Below, piece by piece: positions 48,037 to 58,167 of a stretch of DNA of 64,000 bases. The notes beneath the pieces are model-generated. The model saw nothing but the letters and a program-made list of their open reading frames with translations. It made no database searches and had not been told where the DNA came from. The stretch spans positions 2,108,001 through 2,172,000 of the forward strand of contig JAWWNJ010000007.1 in NCBI GenBank assembly GCA_037176885.1, read 5' to 3'. Both the position numbers and the translations under genes were made by a program. The number at the start of each line of letters is the position of its first letter. The first letter of the stretch is position 1. Origin of the DNA: Favolaschia claudopus (Eukaryota > Basidiomycota > Agaricomycetes > Agaricales > Mycenaceae).

Positions 48037-50274
48037 CTAGACCGTCTCATGCCGCTTCAGCCCCCCCGGCCGTACCCTCCCCCCACGAAACGCAATCCGG
48101 TCCGCCAGCCTCTCAACCTCGTCATTGCTCCCCGTATCATCCAGCGTCTTCTTAATCAAGAACTCCATACTCAGCCCCTCGGACGGGTCGCGCCCCGGTA
48201 TACGCATAGACGGCACCAGAGGCGACGGGGCTGGCGAGGAGGACGGCGAGGTGCCTGGGGAGGGCGGGGGGAGAAGGGGGATGCGTTCGTTGAGCATGTC
48301 GGATCGCCGTCTGTGTTGTGCGTTAAAGGAAAGCAGGTAGGGACGGGGAGAAGAGAGACTCACGCATCCTCGAAGTTGTGTATACTCTGCCGTATCTGTC
48401 CCTGCACCCCGAGCCCCTGCGATATAGCAGCCATGCCCCCCTCTCCCGCCTCCGCGTTCACCAGCTCCGAAGCCGACTCTGACTCCTCGCTGTACACCAG
48501 AAATCAGTATCTGCGGGCACGATTAGGCGCAGGACGTACCGCAACAGCTGGAACACCCTCTGCATCCTCCCCACAGCAATAATCTTGCTCTTGATCTCCT
48601 GCCGCCGCCGTGCTACCTCCTCCGGCGTGCTCAGCCCTGTATCGACGCATTGTAAGAACAACAAGAGAAGAAGTGCGCGGTGCAGCACTCACCCAAAGTC
48701 CTCGCCGTCCTATCCCTCATCTCCGCATCCCCATCCGCATCCGTCTTCCTCCTAATGCTGCTCCTCTTCGACTGCCCATCCGCATCAACGACCCCATCCT
48801 CCTCCATTGCCCCTACCCCTTCGGAATCAGAGTCTGACTCCAGCTCCTCCTCGGAGCAGATCGACAGGATCGCCAGAAGCATTTCCGTGACTGTGTGTGG
48901 TGTGAGCAGAGCAATCGAGGGTACGGAGGCAGATATCATCGGAGGCATTTTATCGAGAAGGGAACAACTCACTCTTCGCGCCGACGAAAGGTAGACTCCA
49001 TGTAAATGCATTTTGGAAATTTGGCAGCCAGTAAGGATGCGGGCTCGCGTTGTATTGTCGTATCGTGATGTTTTTGTTGGCGTACTTGAGGATGGCGCCG
49101 CGGTTGTGGTAGACGTCGAGGTAGTTGGGGGCCTGTCAGAGGGAGAGACCTGTTGAGAGGAGGAGCCTCGATCAAGCGAACGGGAAACTCACGGAGAAAA
49201 TGGTGATAACGGAGGGAAACTTTTTGGTGGGAGTTTTCCGGTGCATCGTGTATCTGCACCAGACATGAGTCGAGGTCGATAGAGATAGTATCGTATCACA
49301 ACGTACCCGGCGTCCTGTGCCTCGTGCCCACGGATGATCCCCAGCAGCCCGTTGCGCTCAAGAAACTGACATGCCGCAGCGTATGTGAAGAAGAAACTGC
49401 ACCCCCGCGTCGCATTGTGCAGAAAAGTCGCCCCCGCAGGGACTTGTCGCTCCTCCTCGTGCCCAAAGCCCGCGATGGGATCGCTCCACAGCAAATCGCA
49501 CAGCAGACCCCTGCTCCCCGGCTCTGCGAATCGATTCAGCGCCTGTATATCCGACAGCTGAACGAGTTCGGGTGAGAGGCCGCCGTGGACACAGAAGAAT
49601 CTGCCATCGACCAGGGCAGCAACGGGGAGGGCGCGGAAGGACGCGGTGCACGCGTCATACACGCGCTCCGAGTACTTGTGGAGACATTCACGCTTGAAGG
49701 TGAAGTACTCCGTGAGGTGTTGGCATTCGTGGTTACCGCGAAGTAAGGTAAATTTGTGGGGAAACCAGAGCTTGAGTGTGTAGAGGTAAAGTAGACATTC
49801 GATGCCGAAGCAGCCTCGATCGACATAGTCGCCCAAGAAGAGATACGCGTTGTCTGTGAGAGGCCCGCCGACATCGAAAAGTTTCATGAGGTCGTACTAC
49901 ATCGAATAAGCATCGTGTGAGTGGAGATAGACAACGACGCACGTATTGGCCATGAATATCACCGCAAATCGTAACCGGACCTTGTACTTCGACCATGTTG
50001 GGCTCAGATGCAAGTAGCTTTGTTGCGTTTTCGAGGATATAGAGTGCATGTTCTTCGGTCAAACGACCTTCCCGAAAGAAGTGGTCTCTGAGAATGCGGA
50101 CGTTTGGTTTAGACGCGCCAAACTCGTCGAGCGCGAAGAACTCTGCATCGGATAGTCGGTGTGTCGCTGGCTGGGGAACCTGGCTACAAACGTCAGAAAT
50201 ATCTCACATAAATGAAGCAATATTCTTACAGACTTGATAGGCCGATCGCGGGTGTTGGTAGAGAGAGAGTCCAT
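48037..50274 (-). CDS. CNA1: calcineurin catalytic subunit A (PP2B)
   Basis: This is the Ca2+/calmodulin-dependent Ser/Thr phosphatase controlling stress responses, growth at high temperature and virulence or morphogenesis in fungi. The ATG at 50274 gives [15 protein letters not shown]. Metal and catalytic motifs are [24 protein letters not shown] and [11 protein letters not shown], then [12 protein letters not shown] and [33 protein letters not shown] and the Phe/Trp-rich [20 protein letters not shown] begin the regulatory-subunit-binding helix. [20 protein letters not shown] is the calmodulin-binding segment. [20 protein letters not shown] and [17 protein letters not shown] follow, and the protein ends LKRHETV at 48037. 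About ten introns. Cytosolic. Confidence 0.95.
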
Positions 50275-50926
50275 TAATGTTTATCTCTGTGTCATTCAAG
50301 GCCTAATCATGACTCAACATAAATAATCATCAATAAAAGCTGTTGAATTTCAAGAAATCAACAGCAGACGCAAAAATAGTCTAGAACTTCAAAAGAGCAT
50401 CTGCGGCATATATTCAATTGCAACGCTCTCAGAATCGCAAACTGTTCGGAGTTCGAATCAATTTTCAACAAGTTTAAACATGACATCAAATTCAACTTCT
50501 TGAAGTTCGCTAACTCTGAGTCGAATCGGAATCCAAGTGATTATCCAGAGGACTTGTGCCAGGCGCCATTCAGAGTTGAAATAGATATTTGTTTAGCTCT
50601 TTGTAGAGATTAGCCACGTCCAAGAACGAGACATCAGCATGTAGAGACCTAATTTTTTGAACTCTTGGTGTTGAACTTGGAACTCGGTACTCGGTAGTAA
50701 TTCGAAACTGCCGCAAGTAAATTCTGAAAGACCAGTTGGGACATTCGGAGCCTTCAATACCGCAGCTGGCCGAACCCATAAATCGTTGTATATTCAGCCT
50801 AGATCCTCATTCACCTATATTCTGCCAGAATCAGTCTTAGGTGGATCCCAGCCTGAGTAAAAGACCGAAGCAACTTACCCTGTTCAAATTACCATCCATC
50901 CAAGTAGCACCCGCGCCGATCACCAT
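50275..50926. other. intergenic region
   Basis: AT-rich spacer. A 69-codon minus frame with ATG at 50779 has no family resemblance and was not accepted. Confidence 0.5.
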
Positions 50927-51674
50927 TCAGTTATTCAGCATAACCCTCTCTATCATCATCTCCAAACTCATCAACCTCATCTGCGCATCCGCCTTGATCT
51001 CTTCCCTTGAAAGCACACGATCAAGCCTCCCCCACTCATCCTCCCTCGCATACTCATCAATCCCCGCCCCGTTCACCTCCGCATCCCACCACTCAGGAAG
51101 CATCCCCACACGCATAACCCTTTCCATCCACCCCTTAAACTCCATATTCTGCAGCTCCGGCGAAACGCTACGCGCATTCGAATGCGCGTTAAGCCGCAAG
51201 AGGCGATAGGCATTCACCAGTTCTTTGTAGATGCGTTTCGGGTCTTGTGCAGTGTATCCGAACATGGGATCAAAGAATTTGGTGTTCATGGACATGGGAA
51301 TTGAGCCACCGGGGTAATCAGGATGAAACATCTGGCCAAAAGGAGAGAAATGCGGCCGCGGAGAGCTTGACGGTGCTGGGCCCGTTTGAGCGTTGGTGGT
51401 CAGACGTTTGCATTCTTGTTTATGTGTGGGCCAGTCCTATATTTTCAGAATGTCAGACTGAAGCCATCAAGCAGGCTTTGAGTTGTAGTAGCCCATCGCC
51501 AGACCTGACCTTTAATTGACACTCGCTCCCGCAATAAAAACGTTGCTTGCACCGCGCACATTGACTTATTCCTGATATATTGTCAAAAAAGACCGGTGGG
51601 AGTGAACAAGAAAAATGTGAGGCGCACAGACCTTCCTCCTTACACTCTGCTGCATTGCATTCAAATTCGCCCAT
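50927..51674 (-). CDS. MYND-type zinc-finger protein
   Basis: The ATG at 51674 starts MGEFECNAAECKEEG. After the first intron comes ISQCARCKQRFYCGSECQLK, and after the second, DWPTHKQECKRLTTNAQ. Together these form the MYND finger (CxxxxC, CARC, YCGSEC, HKQEC). The C-terminal part is helical: MSMNTKFFDPMFGYTAQDPK, RIYKELVNAYRLLRLNAHSN, MEFKGWMERVMRVGMLPEWW and a helix-rich end with REEIKADAQMRLMSLEMMIE, finishing RVMLNN at 50927. About 210 residues. The finger at the N-terminus with a charged helical tail occurs in a large agaric family, and its partners are unknown. Likely cytosolic or nuclear. Confidence 0.85.
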
Positions 51675-52377
51675 AGTCGATGTAGTGGCCAAGAGCAAGA
51701 GGCGTGGTGTGAAATGATGTGAAATCAGTTGATCAAAACATACTCACGGTTGAGTTGCGATCGAGTCTCGCCGAAAATGGTTCAAAATTGCTGATGAATT
51801 ATATTCCGTCGAGGAAATGGATCTGCGGGAGCGGTGTGGAAGGGTGAGATGGCCGTCAGGTCGACTTCCCCTTCTTCCCCATGTTTCCTCTTACTTCATT
51901 TGGCATCGGCAATCGTACGGTATATTTGTTCTGTACGTAGATAGCCAAATACGACGCTTCTTGATCCCAAACCACCACGACCGACACGACTAGTGACTTG
52001 AGCGCTCCACCGAGGGCGAGTCGTCAGTGAAGACCATTCAACAGAGGAGCACATTACTCCTACAGATCCGCATTTCCCATCCCGACGCGTACTCCGAGCC
52101 TCTGCGCCACTTCCGTACTTCGAGCCTCTCTTTACCTTCTACGCCTCGACGACTTTCTGGGGACGTTCACCTTCGTTTTCCTTTCATCCCTTCAGCCCAA
52201 CGACCGGACTCCCGACCCACATTTCTGTCTACCAGCATCGAACTCACATCTGCGACAGCGGCTTTCGCCAATTTTCCCTTACAAGCACAGAGACAGAAAT
52301 AATACACGTTGAATTCAGAGTTGATGCGAGTTTAAAATTCTAGTTATCAACTCTCCAACCCGAAACATCAAATTTCA
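51675..52377. other. intergenic region
   Basis: About 700 bases lie between the MYND start and the first NIS1-like stop. A 91-codon plus frame at 52027-52302 starts at GTG and has no family signal. Confidence 0.5.
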
Positions 52378-52942
52378 TCAAACCTCAACTTTGAGCGTAA
52401 CATTCAACGTCTCAAACAAAGGGAATTGCCCCGCCTATTAATAGCCACGAACATTTCAGTTCAAACCTGATATCCGACGAACATAACAAACACTCACCCC
52501 AACCAAACTCAAATGCGCAACCCCAAGCTGAGCCTTCCCAGCGGGCGCGAAGGGCGGCACCGTCACCGTAAAATTCTGATGCGGCGGCCTCGAAACACCG
52601 GTGTGGAATTCTGGATCGTAAGGCCCATTGTAAAGAACGCTGCCCAGGACGTCCGTCGGCGGTGGGCAGGTCGCTGCAGGAGAGGAGCCGCAAGAGAAGA
52701 ACCCTATGACGACAGCGACTTCTGTTGAACCAGTGAGGGAGTCCTTTGAATCATTTCAATTTTTGAGTCAATACTTTCAGATGTTGAGTGAGCGTGAAAC
52801 GTACCGGTCGATCTATCTCCACTGTTAGGTTCTGTCCAGGGTGTACAGTCGTACCATCCTGAGGAGCCCCGATAACGGCGCGTTGTGCCAAAGCAGCGGG
52901 GGCAAACAGGGCACCGAGAGCGAGCAGACTGAAGAGCTTCAT
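52378..52942 (-). CDS. NIS1-like small secreted protein, copy 1
   Basis: NIS1 proteins are small fungal secreted effectors first described in plant-infecting species, where they dampen plant immune receptor kinases; saprotrophs carry them too. The ATG at 52942 begins with a signal peptide (MKLFSLLALGALFAPAALAQ), then RAVIGAPQDGTTVHPGQNLT and VEIDRP. After an intron come VAVVIGFFSC, DVLGSVLYNGPYDPEFHTG and PPHQNFTVTVPPFAPAGKAQ, ending with LGVAHLSLVG and, after a second intron, FETLNVTLKVEV at 52378. About 145 residues with a conserved Cys pair. The layout matches copy 2 intron for intron. Role in this fungus not known. Confidence 0.82.
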
Positions 52943-53459
52943 GGGAATTCAAGTTGCTTGGTGGGAGGGAAGACGGCTAGTTTGAAACTAGACTTTCATG
53001 CCCGTGTTCAATTTATACCCTACGCGGAGACCTGTTTACATCATCGACCGTCCTAGCCGCCATAACTTAATGAAGGCTAGAATGAAACAGGGCGTTTCAT
53101 GCCCGCATTCATCCGCGGTTGGAATTCTCCAAAATCAGATTACACGCGAGGCAGTGAAGTTTCATGCAAGCCTCATTCAATTCGAACAAGACGCAACATG
53201 GCCCACAGCGCCGACTGCAGTGGTTGTTCAAATTTATTCGCAAGGACATTCACGCCCGCCCAAGTCTGAAATTAAACGGCGGAAACAATCGGAACGACCC
53301 CGACGCATTTGACGCATCAGCCGTAAACTCGTAGATAATTGAATCGCTAGTCAAAACGTTTGAACATTAATCTCATACATTGTTATACAACATAGTCCAT
53401 GGGTCAACATTATTTTCTCGTGTCTCGGAGACTCGGATTCCGTGAATGATTATGCTTGT
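52943..53459. other. intergenic region between tandem NIS1-like genes
   Basis: It holds the promoter of copy 1, including a TATA-like site, and the 3' flank of copy 2. No further copy was seen here. Confidence 0.55.
53011..53017 (-). promoter_or_regulatory. TATA-like element
   Basis: TATAAAT on the minus strand, about 70 bases upstream of the ATG of the first NIS1-like gene at 52942. Confidence 0.5.
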
Positions 53460-54026
53460 TCAAGCCACATTCACCGTAATATTGAAAACCTCATTGAACG
53501 GGAACGGACCCGCCTAGCCATCATAAATTAGACGAAGGATTTCCAAGAATAAATGAAGCCTTAGGCTCAACATACCCCGACCAAACTCGAATGCGTGACA
53601 GCAATCTGGGCCGGCCCACTCTTCGCCGTGGACGGAATCGTCACAGTGAAATTCTGGTGTGGAGGCTTGCTACTCGAGACGTTGGTGTATTGCGGGTTAA
53701 AGGGCCCGCTGTACAAAATAGACCCCAGCACCTCGGACGGAGACGGGCAAGCACTCGAGTTGAAGTCGACACAGGATAGGAATCCTATTCCGATACCTAC
53801 TTCGGTGGATGGGGTGAGACTGTTCTAGACAAGTGGCAAAGCATATTAATGGATAATGCGAGTGAAAGAAGGCGAGGTTTAAACGCACCGGTCGATCAAT
53901 TTCGACAGTAATGTTCGAGCCGGCTTGTACAGCTTCCCCGGGTAAAGGAACCCCGATGGAGGCCTTCTGCGCATATCCAGCAGTGACCAGTATGGTGCTG
54001 AGTGCAAAGAGCTGGGTAAATTTCAT
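53460..54026 (-). CDS. NIS1-like small secreted protein, copy 2
   Basis: The paralogue of copy 1 lies about 520 bases upstream on the same strand and has the same length and intron layout. It begins MKFTQLFALSTILVTAGYAQ (signal peptide), then KASIGVPLPGEAVQAGSNIT and VEIDRP. After an intron near 53888-53818 comes GIGIGFLSCVDFNSSACPSP, then EVLGSILYSGPFNPQYTNVS, PPHQNFTVTIPSTAKSGPAQ and IAVTHSSLVG, ending AGPFPFNEVFNITVNVA at 53460. Divergence from copy 1 is substantial, so the duplication is not recent. The family call rests on pattern recognition of the NIS1 fold motifs (VEIDRP, LGS(V/I)LY, PPHQNFTVT). Confidence 0.82.
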
Positions 54027-54268
54027 GCTAGGAGGAGGTTAAGTCGAGTGAGCAGAAGAGTTGGGTGGATAGCGGTGGTTAATTGCAAGTTCAGAAGCGG
54101 CATTCGATGTTTTAACCCACTCCATCTTACTTCCGAACCTTCATTACATCACATCTGTGGTGCTCACTGCCAACCGGAACGGAAACATAGCTCGCAGAAG
54201 CGTCGCGGCATAGCAAAGCTCCAACAACGCATCGTCTCCGCGTGTGGGTCATGACCTCGTCGAGATAT
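54027..54268. other. intergenic spacer
   Basis: Short stretch upstream of NIS1-like copy 2, probably its promoter. Frames read through it without family signal. Confidence 0.4.
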
Positions 54269-54611
54269 TCATAGAGCTCTCGCTCGCAGAATCCCACTGT
54301 AGCTGGCGTCAGAAGGGAGCAGCCTGCGACGAAGAGAGAACTGGCAAACGTCTGGTGACAGTGCATGTGTTGTGGGGGATCAACGGCGGAAAGCAGCCGA
54401 GACTCCACCTTACCCCAACACATCGAACTTGAAGCCACTGTATGGCTGGCGGACGCCGAAAGCCACGGATCTTTCCAGTGCGAATACCTCGAAATCCTCG
54501 TGCATGGTGTGCTGAACGTTTTTGTCGTCATCTTGCTTCTGCCCGAAGGCCGCGATCGCCAAATCAGAGTGATTCTAGAGTAAGTAATAGTACATTGAAG
54601 ACCAATTCCAT
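54269..54611 (-). CDS. possible small spliced gene
   Basis: An exon at about 54576-54429 reads NHSDLAIAAFGQKQDDDKNV, QHTMHEDFEVFALERSVAFG and VRQPYSGFKFDVLG. It is bounded by a CTCTAG acceptor and a GTAAGG donor. An upstream MEL (ATG at 54611) would join in phase, but through a weak GTCTTC donor. Downstream joining could add a short tail such as SDASYSGILRARAL with a stop at 54269. The composition is strikingly protein-like compared with the 203-codon frame that overlaps it in another phase. No family recognised; total size about 75-90 residues. Confidence 0.35.
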
Positions 54612-54810
54612 TGATGATTTCAACCGCGCACGACACCGTAGAAAAAGCCACGACCAATTGCATGTCGGGCACAATGCAAGCTGTCGAGCATGTAACCGCA
54701 TGAATATCGGTGAAAATCGATACGGACCTCCGTTGCATTTGAGGCGTGGGGATAAGATGAGTTTCGAATGAAAAATAATTTATGACACCGTCGCGTTCGT
54801 ATCAAACCCG
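54612..54810. other. intergenic spacer
   Basis: The 3' flank of the NADPH oxidase and upstream region of the putative small gene. No accepted feature. Confidence 0.4.
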
Positions 54811-57093
54811 TTAGAAATTCTCTGCGAAAGCAATCAGCCGTGAAAAAGCGCAGAGCGATGACACGAACCCTTCCCGAAGAAGAACCGTGCTCCTCGAGCG
54901 TCCGAGTGCTTGTTGGACATATAACGAAGAGTGGATGCCAGCTGCTGCGGGCCGCAATAGAACTGGAGCCGACGGACGATGAATTACGGGGGCACCACGA
55001 CGAAGACGCTGTATCGATGTATGAGCACTCACCACCCCAATGTCCGACTCTGAATGCTTCTGTCCAAGCGACGTAAACGTGCGATCCCAATTTGGCCGCC
55101 CATAATGAGTTGGCGCGCGAAGCGTCGTGACGGCGTCTTTCTCTGCGCCAACGTCTTGCACCTGCGAAATTGTCAGAACGAATCTACTCATAGAAACAAT
55201 TCATCAATCGAGACACGCACAACGATGTTGTTGATATCGTCTTCCTGTATCCCGCCTGTCAGGTATATGTTGATCTCGATCTTGTTTTGCGAGTCTTGCT
55301 CCTCTAGCGCATGGAGAAGAGAATGGAACCACTCGGCCTGGTTGAAGTCACGAATGACCCACGTAAAATAGACCTATTCGCCGCGAAATCATCAATTCAG
55401 AAAGTGAGCATTTTGGATTAAAAAGGGACGCGCCTTCGAAAGCCTGGTCCGTTTTCCGTGACTCAGATTGTTCATCCGGTACCAGATGGACTTGAGAATC
55501 CTTCGCCCCTTTGTGAGCAAGCGAAAACGGTTTTCCAAAGCGGGGAAGACGGCTCACGAAGCAAACGGCGTAACCCCGATCCCAGCTCCGACCAAGAAGA
55601 TCGTCTCATAATTAAAGACATCTTCAGATGCACTACCAAAGGGACCATCGATCATGACGCGGGGCAAAACACGATTGATTTTCGGGTTGGTGGCGGTGGT
55701 GACCACCTTTCCTTCCGCGATAGGCGTCTGCGAGGCACGAACGCTCTCGAAGTCGCATCCAACAGCCCGCGCCAAGGCTTGAGTAAAGTCGCCGACGATG
55801 CGAATGTGAACGGAGATGTAATCTTCTTCCGGCGCGCTTTCGTAGGCAAGTTAGTTGGGCAGCACGCCATTGCAAAAGGAGGACGGACGCACGAAGTAAT
55901 GGTGAATGCGTGCCACTGCCAAAACGACAGCTCGGGACAGTTGAGGAAGATATACTGCCCGGCCCTCAGGCCTTGCATTTTCTCCTTGATCTGCAGCTCC
56001 ATAATGTCGGACGGGTGCTGAATGACTTTCGAGATATACGTGATGTGTCTGGAACGCACTTCGCGTAGGATGCGCTCGATGATCCAGATGACACCGCCGA
56101 CGATCCAATACCGCTGCATCAAACAAAATCTACAATCAACGAAACATAATTACAAGATCGATCGCGACGCACCCAGAAGACGCCAATGCTGTTCCACGAG
56201 CAATAGGGCGGACGGTCGGGCTGAATCATACAGAACATGCCATGCAGCTGCCACAGGATGAAGAAAGGGATGAAGAGATGGTGCGTGTACCAAAATCGCT
56301 CGTATCCACCGTTCTTGGCGTTCCGCCGTTTTTCGACAGCGAAATAGGCCATGACACCCAGGCAGATCCACATGAGCCATCCAGTGATGAGGGGGCCGAT
56401 GACAAAGTTCGCTTTGATGAAGAATGCGATGCGTTGTCCTGTGGTACGAGCAGAGTCGTCGGCCATAGTGAGCCGAACCAGGTTGACGATGTGAGCGAGT
56501 GTGTGTACGATGGAGCCGACGATGATGGCCCAGCCGGTGGCCATGTGGAGTTTGATGCCTTTGTCGAAAGGGATGACATCTCCTAGGGGCGTGCGTCGAA
56601 GGATGGATACGAAGTTTCTACATACAGGGAGGAGGATGAAGATGACGTCGACATGAAGGACGAGAGCTGCTGCGCGTGCTATAGCTATGGATACAGACTC
56701 AGCTGGCTGATCATACGAGGATGAACGGACAATAAACACACTGAAAGTAACGCCATATGTTTGTCGCGCGGTGACCAAGTTGTCTTTCAGGCCGTAGTGA
56801 ACGAGGCCAAGGGCCGCAACGAGAAGATGGAGAAGGATGAAAGTGGCGAAGAAAATTCTCTGCCGGCCTTCGTTGATCAGCCACAGGCTGAATCGCTCCT
56901 TTAATTTCTTGGGGCGGGTAGGGTCGTGGCGAAGTTGGCCCTGGGGCTTGGTGGTATACATGAGGCCTTGTATCCGAGCGCGTTCAGCTTTATTGCGCTG
57001 GTCGAAGGCTGTTGCTGGGGCATCGGTGGTATATGCATTGAGAGTGGGATTGCCGTCAGAAAAATCGAGGCCGGAGGAGCGTTTGTTGGCCAT
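54811..57093 (-). CDS. NADPH oxidase catalytic subunit (fungal NOX, NoxB-like)
   Basis: This membrane flavocytochrome moves electrons from NADPH across the membrane to O2, making superoxide; in fungi it drives fruiting, fusion and host penetration. The ATG at 57093 gives a 60-residue polar N-terminus before [33 protein letters not shown] and [14 protein letters not shown] hold the heme-binding histidines. [20 protein letters not shown] and HAFTITS are the FAD site. [20 protein letters not shown] and [17 protein letters not shown] bind [21 protein letters not shown] and [11 protein letters not shown] follow. A last tiny exon completes GKENF at 54811, the canonical NOX ending. The long N-terminus points to NoxB rather than NoxA, which is inference. 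Confidence 0.93.
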
Positions 57094-58167
57094 CGCAAGA
57101 TAATAAGAACGAATGCAAAGCTAGAGTACAGATAAAAGACCCCTGGGGGAAAGAGTGGACAGCGGACTGGCAAAGGGACCCGACCGGCAGGTAGAAGAAC
57201 GAACGAAGAGTGGGCGAGAGGAAGAGCGACGGCGTCTCGGGGTTTACTTCGGACAGCGCCCCTACATATATCTCCGTGACGCACTGGACCAGTACTTTGG
57301 GACCGCGAAAAGCACGGTCCAAACGCCAAGCGAAGACGGTTGATGCAGCAGCCTGTTCGGTCTCCCCTGATCCCCTTAAGTCCCCTTACCACCAAAATGC
57401 GTAGAGATGACAGCCTGAGTAGAGATCCAACCGTTGCCTCCATCCAGAAACGGGATCCTCATGAGTGAGCTGCGCTCACGATTGATAGGCGCACGCAAGT
57501 CAATAGTACCATACGGGGCCACAGAACCCCTGAGCAAGTGCAGTCAGAGAAACCTCTTTGAAAGACTCCGGGAGTTTGAGTCTTGGATACATATTTGAAA
57601 GTACCAGTAGGAAAAATTCCCGAAGTAGGCGAAGAATCTCGGCAGAAGATGTACACCCATGAACGTTGCCAAAATAAACCGACGTCAGATTGAGATGAGC
57701 GTCGACCACTGTGTCAAGTGTTGGTCAAGTTGTCGGCGACAATGGGAGACGTGAAACACCAACGGTGGCGTTGGCATTGTTTGGCGTTGATCGATGATCA
57801 TCTTGATGGATACCTTGTTGACTCCACAATCGCGTCGCAACTTGTTGTTGGTTTATCATACGCATTTCCGTAGGCTCGTCCCCATCCGGTAATTCAGCAC
57901 GTGCGCTTGCGGAACAAGCAACTTGAATTACCGGCTGGGCCGCCTCGTTGACAGTTTGGCTGATGGATTTTCGCCCGCCATTTGAAGGGTGCGGACTTAG
58001 GAAAAAACGTCGAAAAACCTCTGTAAAAGTGTCGGAACTTCCCTAATGAAAGATGGATAACTTTGAATTCTCTATTGATTGAGAAAATTTTCATTTTCGG
58101 CGGTTTTTTAGGTACGAACACAGCGGAAATGGGTGTAGTACCGTAGAATACATTAATAAACTATGTT
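57094..58167. other. intergenic region
   Basis: About 1.07 kb upstream of the NADPH oxidase. It must contain its promoter. Frames present show no family signal. Confidence 0.5.

Noticed and set aside
52027..52302. 91-codon plus frame upstream of the MYND gene
   Set aside because: GTG start, no domain, composition typical of pyrimidine-rich leader sequence.
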